Shown: positions 60,000 through 64,000 of the stretch, piece by piece | Numbering within the stretch: the first letter of the stretch is position 1 | Layout of the letters: every line of letters starts with the position of its first letter | Assembly: GCA_029558835.1 (NCBI GenBank) | Contig: JAKQDH010000069.1 | Coordinates: 1 to 64,000, forward strand | Direction of reading: 5' to 3' | DNA length: 64,000 nt | DNA from: Planctomycetota bacterium | GTDB lineage: Bacteria; Planctomycetota; Phycisphaerae; UBA1845 | The notes under the pieces: model-generated | What the model was told of the DNA's origin: nothing | Databases searched by the model: none | What the model saw: the letters and a program-made list of their open reading frames with translations, nothing else | Program-made: the position numbers and the translations under genes

Positions 60000-61175
60000 T
60001 CAGCGGGCCGGCAGAGCGGAGAGCGTGACCGCCTCTCCGGGAAGCAGGTGCACGTCGCCCTTCAGGACCGCCACCAGGCCCCGGCCCCAGACCGGATACG
60101 TGGGGACCGAACGATAACGCAGCGGCGCCTCCTCCACCGTCGCCGCCACGCGGACCACGGTGGCGGGAAACTCACGATGTGCCCCGTTGGCGGAGGCCCG
60201 GCAGTTGACCAGCACATCCGTTCCCGGTCCCAGGGTGTGGACCAGGTGCTCAGGCAGGTACGCCACCACGCGATCCGTGCTGGTAGGAGAAACCATCACC
60301 AGCGGCTCGCCCGCCCCTACCTCGTCGCCCTCATGCGCCGGCAACGTCGTGACTTGCCCGGCAATGGGAGCACGCACCAGCCGGGCGTCGATGCGCCGGA
60401 CGGTGTCCTCGAGGTCCCGTTGCCGCACCTCGATGGCCAGCCGCAAGGGCGCTAGCAGCGGGTCTTCGGCGACGACCACCGCCCGCTCGTGCGTGAAGCA
60501 GTACCAGCGCCGGTCCGCCTCCTCGAAGGCAAGGCGGGCGCGGTCCACCACGTCGGCGTTCCTCTTCAGCTTCGCCTGCAGCGCGGCCACCTCGGTTCGC
60601 GTTTCGTTAAGCTCGCGCAACGTGGCCCGGCCCTGTTCGTACAGTTCCCGCGTAATCTCAAACTCCACGGTTGCCCCGCTGAGGCGCGCCCGGTCTTCCG
60701 CGCCCACGGACAATTGCGAGAGATAGTCCAGGTGAGCGTTCGCCCGATCGACGGCCAGGCGTCGAGCGCGGTTCTCATCATCAGCCGTTGCCCGGGCGTT
60801 GTCGGCCGCCACGCGTGCCTGCTCCGCGACGAGGTCCGCGCGCAGACGTTCGATGTCCTTCTCCATCGCGGCCAACTCGATGCGTTCGGCCCGGTCGTCC
60901 AACGCCAGCAGGAGCTGCCCGCGGACCACCTCTTCGTAAAGCTCGACGTGAACGCTGCGAACGATCGCCGGCTCCGGATGGGCCAGCGTCACCGGCTGGA
61001 AGTCCGCGAAACCGACTACCATCCCGTTGTGGCCCAGCCGCGTGTGCACGTGCCAGGCGCCCGCCAGCGCCGCCAGCCAGACCACAAACGGCGCGGCGGC
61101 GAGCAGCCCGCGACGCCAGCGTCGGCGCCGTCCCGGCCGCAGAGCGTTTGGTTGCTTGTGAGCATCGACTCCCAT
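60000..61175 (-). CDS. HlyD-like membrane fusion/secretion protein
   Basis: The 391-residue protein has one N-terminal membrane helix (about 22-45), a lipoyl-like half (SVHVELYEEVVRGQLLLALD), a long coiled-coil hairpin at about 95-220 rich in Arg/Glu/Ala, and a second half-motif (LVRAPIAGQVTTLPAHEGDE), then a beta-barrel domain. This is the HlyD/EmrA layout of periplasmic adaptor proteins. The ATG at 61175 follows a GGTGGGAG sequence. The gene is separated from the DUF4956 gene by 416 bp that hold a repeat, but lies in the same direction. Confidence 0.82.
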   Translation of the reverse strand: MGVDAHKQPNALRPGRRRRWRRGLLAAAPFVVWLAALAGAWHVHTRLGHNGMVVGFADFQPVTLAHPEPAIVRSVHVELYEEVVRGQLLLALDDRAERIELAAMEKDIERLRADLVAEQARVAADNARATADDENRARRLAVDRANAHLDYLSQLSVGAEDRARLSGATVEFEITRELYEQGRATLRELNETRTEVAALQAKLKRNADVVDRARLAFEEADRRWYCFTHERAVVVAEDPLLAPLRLAIEVRQRDLEDTVRRIDARLVRAPIAGQVTTLPAHEGDEVGAGEPLVMVSPTSTDRVVAYLPEHLVHTLGPGTDVLVNCRASANGAHREFPATVVRVAATVEEAPLRYRSVPTYPVWGRGLVAVLKGDVHLLPGEAVTLSALPAR

Positions 61176-61227
61176 GTTGGCTCCCACCTCGCCCGCTCGG
61201 CTGCATAGCTCCACTTGCCGGGGAGAG

Positions 61228-61371
61228 CGACCGACGCGGTGGGGCAACATCGCCAAGCGCAGCGCCGCCATGCCTTCTCCCGTCCCCGCCCCACCATCCG
61301 CAACAGCATGCCGACGCCTTCGGCTTGGGCATGCCACCCTCCCGGTTTCCCCTGCGCGTGGTTCTATCTGG
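61228..61371 (+). repeat. Dispersed repeat family 2, most complete copy
   Basis: It starts near GGTGGGGCAACATCGCCAAG, runs through AGCGCCGCCATGCCTTC, and ends with CGGCTTGGGCATGCCACC and GTTTCCCCTGCGCGTGGTTC. Its two ends are mutually inverted. It sits between the HlyD-like and DUF4956 genes, where the surrounding 61176-61591 gap holds no gene. Confidence 0.7.
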
Positions 61372-61591
61372 CACGAGCAGGCCGCCGCAAAGCTCCTCGT
61401 TGACCATGAACGTCTTGAGACTCGCTGCCCCGGACGCCGGGGGCGTCGGCGACACCGCCCCAACGCTACCGTCTCACTGGGCCGTGAGCGGGGGAGTGGA
61501 GGGGCCCGGCCGGCTCGGACTGCCCGCGTTCTCCTGAGAACGCACCCCACGGGCAGCGAGTGACCGGGGCCCCTCCCGGTCGCACAGTCTC

Positions 61592-62302
61592 TTACGCTAC
61601 CTCCTCATACTGCTGCTCCACGAGCAGATGAACCGCTTCCACGTGAAACGTCTGCTTCAGGGCCGCCACCAGGTCGGGCCCCAGGTGCGGATCCCGCAGC
61701 CGCAACCGGTACGCGCACTGGCAGACCGGCCGACCGTCCTCGCCCGGCACCGCCGATTCATCCACTGAAACCACGGAAACGCGCCGGCAGAAGCGTCTCA
61801 GCAACGCCTCAAACCCCGCGCTGGTCAGGGCAGCCGCCTCAATCTGAAAGCGCAGCAGGTTGTCCGAAGCATGCCACGCCCCGAACTCACTCAGATGCAG
61901 GTAGATGCCAACCAGGTTGGCGATCCCCGCACCCGCCAGCGCCGTCCCGTAGAAACCGAACCCGGCCGCCATGCCGCAGATCAGGCAGAGAAAGACGTAG
62001 GCCGTGTCGCGCGCGTCACGCACCACGGTTCGAAACCGGATGATCGCGAACCCCCCGAGCAGGCCCACCGCCACCAGCGACCGTGAGGCCACCAGCGACA
62101 TGCTCAGCGCCGCCACCACCGAGATCAGCACCAGCGCCTGCGTGAAGGTCCGTGAGTACGACAGCCCCCGATGCGTCCACTTGTAACACCAGGCATTCAA
62201 CTGCCCCACCACGAACGCCACCAGCAAGGCCAGCACCAACTGCTCGGCCAGTTGGTTCTGCCCCGCCGAGACGGGCTGGAAGAGTTCCTCGAACAAGCTC
62301 AT
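61592..62302 (-). CDS. DUF4956 membrane protein
   Basis: The 236-residue protein has about four membrane helices in its first half (e.g. LAEQLVLALLVAFVVGQL and TQALVLISVVAALSMSLV), the conserved SLVAVGLLGGFAIIRFRTVV segment, and a soluble C-terminal ACT-like region (about 150-236). DUF4956 proteins are repeatedly found next to VTC-domain and CotH genes; their role is not known. The start ATG overlaps the TGA of the VTC-domain gene (ATGA), so the two are translationally coupled. Confidence 0.88.
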   Translation of the reverse strand: MSLFEELFQPVSAGQNQLAEQLVLALLVAFVVGQLNAWCYKWTHRGLSYSRTFTQALVLISVVAALSMSLVASRSLVAVGLLGGFAIIRFRTVVRDARDTAYVFLCLICGMAAGFGFYGTALAGAGIANLVGIYLHLSEFGAWHASDNLLRFQIEAAALTSAGFEALLRRFCRRVSVVSVDESAVPGEDGRPVCQCAYRLRLRDPHLGPDLVAALKQTFHVEAVHLLVEQQYEEVA

Positions 62303-63084
62303 GGCAGCGCCTGCTCCACTTCCATACCCGACTCGCACCCCCCCGCCGCACAGGAACAAATCACGTATTTGCACACACCGCGCTGCATGAGCTCCACCCG
62401 GTGCAGCATGTCCGCCACCCAGAACGGGTACGTGTCGGTGAACTTGATTTCCAGGATGACCCCGCCCGCATCAACGGGCCACCACATCTCCCTCCGCCCG
62501 TTGCCCGGTGGGGCCAGCAGCCCGTAATGCAGGTCCCGGTCCAGGGTGACCCGGACGTTGTCCGCCGAGGTTCCTTCGTAGGCTTCCCGCCGGTAGAACA
62601 CCCCCACCGCCGGTCGGGCCCCGATGCGCCCCTGCAGTTGCTGGAACTCGTTGAGGTTCGCCTCGGCGGCAGCGGCCTTCCCGTTCCCGCCCCATGGCAC
62701 GAGCTGTTCCTGCCAGAGCAGATGTTCCGCAAGGGGTGGTTCCACCCGGGCCCGCGTCTTGTGCACGACGCCGCAGACCTTGCGCTTGATCTCATAGTAC
62801 GCCGGCAGGTTGGTCGCCGACTCCCCACATTGGCGGTACGTGCGAACCCGCAGCTTATAGCGCTGCGCCTGCCGCAACAGCGTCGCTCGCAACAGTTCGC
62901 GCGAGGGGCTGTCCAGGTAGACGGACAGCACCGGATACTCGCAATCCACCCGGTGCGACGAGTGCGGATCGGGCGGCAGGTACTTCCGGCAGTAGTGGCG
63001 GATTTCCGCCGCCTGAGCCTCGCCGATGAGATACTTGATCTCATAGCGCTGCCACTTCAGTGATCGATCGCGTTCGGCAAACAT
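62299..63084 (-). CDS. VTC-domain protein (polyphosphate polymerase-like)
   Basis: The 261-residue protein has the VTC tunnel motifs in order: YEIKYLIG, YPVLSVYLDSP, KLRVRTYRQ, AYYEIKRKVCGVVHKTRARV, VTLDRDL and VILEIKFTD. In VTC4-type enzymes these Arg/Lys and acidic residues polymerise phosphate from a nucleotide; bacterial relatives may act differently. The ATG at 63084 (MFAERDRSLKW) is used, with a TTG at 63096 as an alternative. It follows the CotH gene by 36 bp and ends in a 4-bp overlap with the DUF4956 gene. Confidence 0.9.
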   Translation of the reverse strand: MFAERDRSLKWQRYEIKYLIGEAQAAEIRHYCRKYLPPDPHSSHRVDCEYPVLSVYLDSPSRELLRATLLRQAQRYKLRVRTYRQCGESATNLPAYYEIKRKVCGVVHKTRARVEPPLAEHLLWQEQLVPWGGNGKAAAAEANLNEFQQLQGRIGARPAVGVFYRREAYEGTSADNVRVTLDRDLHYGLLAPPGNGRREMWWPVDAGGVILEIKFTDTYPFWVADMLHRVELMQRGVCKYVICSCAAGGCESGMEVEQALP

Positions 63085-63120
63085 CGCCCACCCCAACGTA
63101 GAGAGCGCCTCACGACGCCC

Positions 63121-64000
63121 CTACGGCGTTGTCTGTAGAAACTCGAGCACCGCCTCGCGCCGCGCCTCAACGTGCGTGAAGAGTTCTTCGAGCCCCCGCT
63201 CGAACTCCTCCGCCCCCGACAGCAGCGTATAGCCGGCCTGCTCACCCTCCGTCCCCACCACATACGGAGCGATCAGATCGTGTTCGGCCTGGTACCGGGC
63301 CTGCGTGGCCTCGACCGCGAACGCGCCGTCGATCGCCTCCCGCACATGGGCCACGTACTTGTTCCAGTACACGGGATCGTCCGCCAGGTACCGAATCAAG
63401 GGCCACTGCTCACTGACCTCCGCCAGGCTCAAAGACAGGGCACCCCCCATCCCTCCACCACCGCCCGCGCCCCCCACGCCCATGCCCGACGCCAGCGCCA
63501 TGTTGTTGTCCCACGGAATCCAGCTCAGGCGCCCGCCGTCGTCCGGGTTGCCATAGAGGTAATAGTTCTGCGCCATGTTCCCGTACGTGTCCCAGTTCTG
63601 GATCACCGTGTTGACGGCCAGCCAGCGCAGGAAACCGTCCACGTTGAGCACCGCTTCCAGGCCCGCCCGCCAGGCCGCGGCATCGGACCGATCGGCGTTC
63701 AGCGCGGCGATGGCCGCCTGCACGTCGCTGAAATCCGCCTCGTTCTCGTTAGTCTCCTTGTCGAAGTCGTCCTCGCGGAACGTCGCCCACGTCGACGTGG
63801 GTTTGTACAGATTGCCGGAGTCGTCGCCGAACTGCGCCGTAAGCATCGGCGACGCGGGGATCTCCGTCATCGTATACAACCCGAAGTACACCGGCCCGTC
63901 GCCGTGGTCGATGTACACACGGTAGAATGCCGTGCGCGGCGCGGGCACCCCGGCCGCCCGGAAGATGTCGTGCGCCACCTTCTCGCGCAGGTACGAGGAA
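63121..64000 (-). CDS. CotH-family kinase-like protein (partial, N-terminus outside the window)
   Basis: The 293 visible residues (the frame is open to the right edge, beginning SSYLREKVAHDIF) match CotH-family proteins: AGVPAPRTAFYRVYID, GPVYFGLYTMTE, the Lys of NLYKPTSTWATF, an Asp-containing motif SWIPWDNNMAL with a Gly-rich loop after it, and the C-terminal SLAEVSEQWPLIRYLADDPV. CotH proteins resemble protein kinases and phosphorylate coat or surface proteins in some bacteria. Here the gene leads a VTC-domain/DUF4956 pair on the minus strand. The start codon lies beyond position 64000. Confidence 0.88.
   Translation of the reverse strand, partial: SSYLREKVAHDIFRAAGVPAPRTAFYRVYIDHGDGPVYFGLYTMTEIPASPMLTAQFGDDSGNLYKPTSTWATFREDDFDKETNENEADFSDVQAAIAALNADRSDAAAWRAGLEAVLNVDGFLRWLAVNTVIQNWDTYGNMAQNYYLYGNPDDGGRLSWIPWDNNMALASGMGVGGAGGGGGMGGALSLSLAEVSEQWPLIRYLADDPVYWNKYVAHVREAIDGAFAVEATQARYQAEHDLIAPYVVGTEGEQAGYTLLSGAEEFERGLEELFTHVEARREAVLEFLQTTP

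Noticed and set aside
1-64000. CRISPR array
   Set aside because: No set of short direct repeats with regular unique spacers was seen; the repeats found are palindromic and dispersed.

Overview
The window is GC-rich bacterial DNA whose gene content points to the Planctomycetota, most likely a Phycisphaerae-like lineage (inference). The clues are a secreted subtilase ending in dockerin-like EF-hand loops, a lipoprotein with a long Asn/Asp/Gly-rich linker before a parallel beta-helix, a HYExE-type protein, small secreted proteins of unknown role, a fab cluster headed by rpmF, and many non-ATG starts. No rRNA, tRNA or CRISPR array was recognised.

Region 1 (about 0.2-27.8 kb, almost all on the minus strand, read from high to low coordinates) is a large exopolysaccharide/capsule locus. 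It begins with a NusG/RfaH-like antiterminator. Next come a heparinase II/III-family protein, a degenerate sugar nucleotidyltransferase with a left-handed beta-helix, a BY-kinase (Wzc-like), a fusion of a nucleotidyltransferase-like/beta-helix region with a polyprenyl-phosphate sugar transferase, and a Wza-like export lipoprotein. These are followed by an alpha-toroid protein, a WecG/TagA enzyme, a double GT4 glycosyltransferase, a DUF362 protein, a PaaK/CapK-like adenylate-forming enzyme, a GT-C-like membrane protein, a Wzy/WaaL-like polymerase, a sulfotransferase, a Wzx-like flippase and a GT4 enzyme. Beyond an IS21 istB remnant lies a formyltransferase/beta-propeller fusion. Many of the genes overlap. 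Together they suggest a Wzx/Wzy-made, sulfated and possibly formylated or acylated polymer.

Region 2 (27.8-39.5 kb) holds a secreted S8 peptidase with FG-GAP repeats and dockerin-like end, a YbgC-type thioesterase, and a winged-helix regulator behind a near-perfect sigma-70 promoter that overlaps a palindrome. It also has paralogous small exported proteins, a HYExE protein, a YkgJ-type cysteine-cluster protein, RsmD, a CCA-adding/poly(A) polymerase-type enzyme and an orphan FliN. Region 3 (39.6-46 kb) is a fatty-acid synthesis operon, rpmF-fabH-fabD-fabG-acpP-fabF, lacking the plsX usually found between rpmF and fabH, followed by endonuclease III.

Region 4 (46-60 kb) carries a methyltransferase, an internally deleted IS66 transposase, a dockerin fragment, a lipoprotein, an O-methyltransferase, an Mrp-type ATPase, a LolA-like exported protein, a histidine kinase/response regulator pair, a CBS protein and a 1174-residue beta-helix lipoprotein. 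Region 5 (60-64 kb, minus strand) is a CotH - VTC-domain - DUF4956 set followed by a HlyD-like membrane fusion protein; the CotH gene runs off the window. Palindromic, MITE-like repeats lie in many of the gaps between these blocks.
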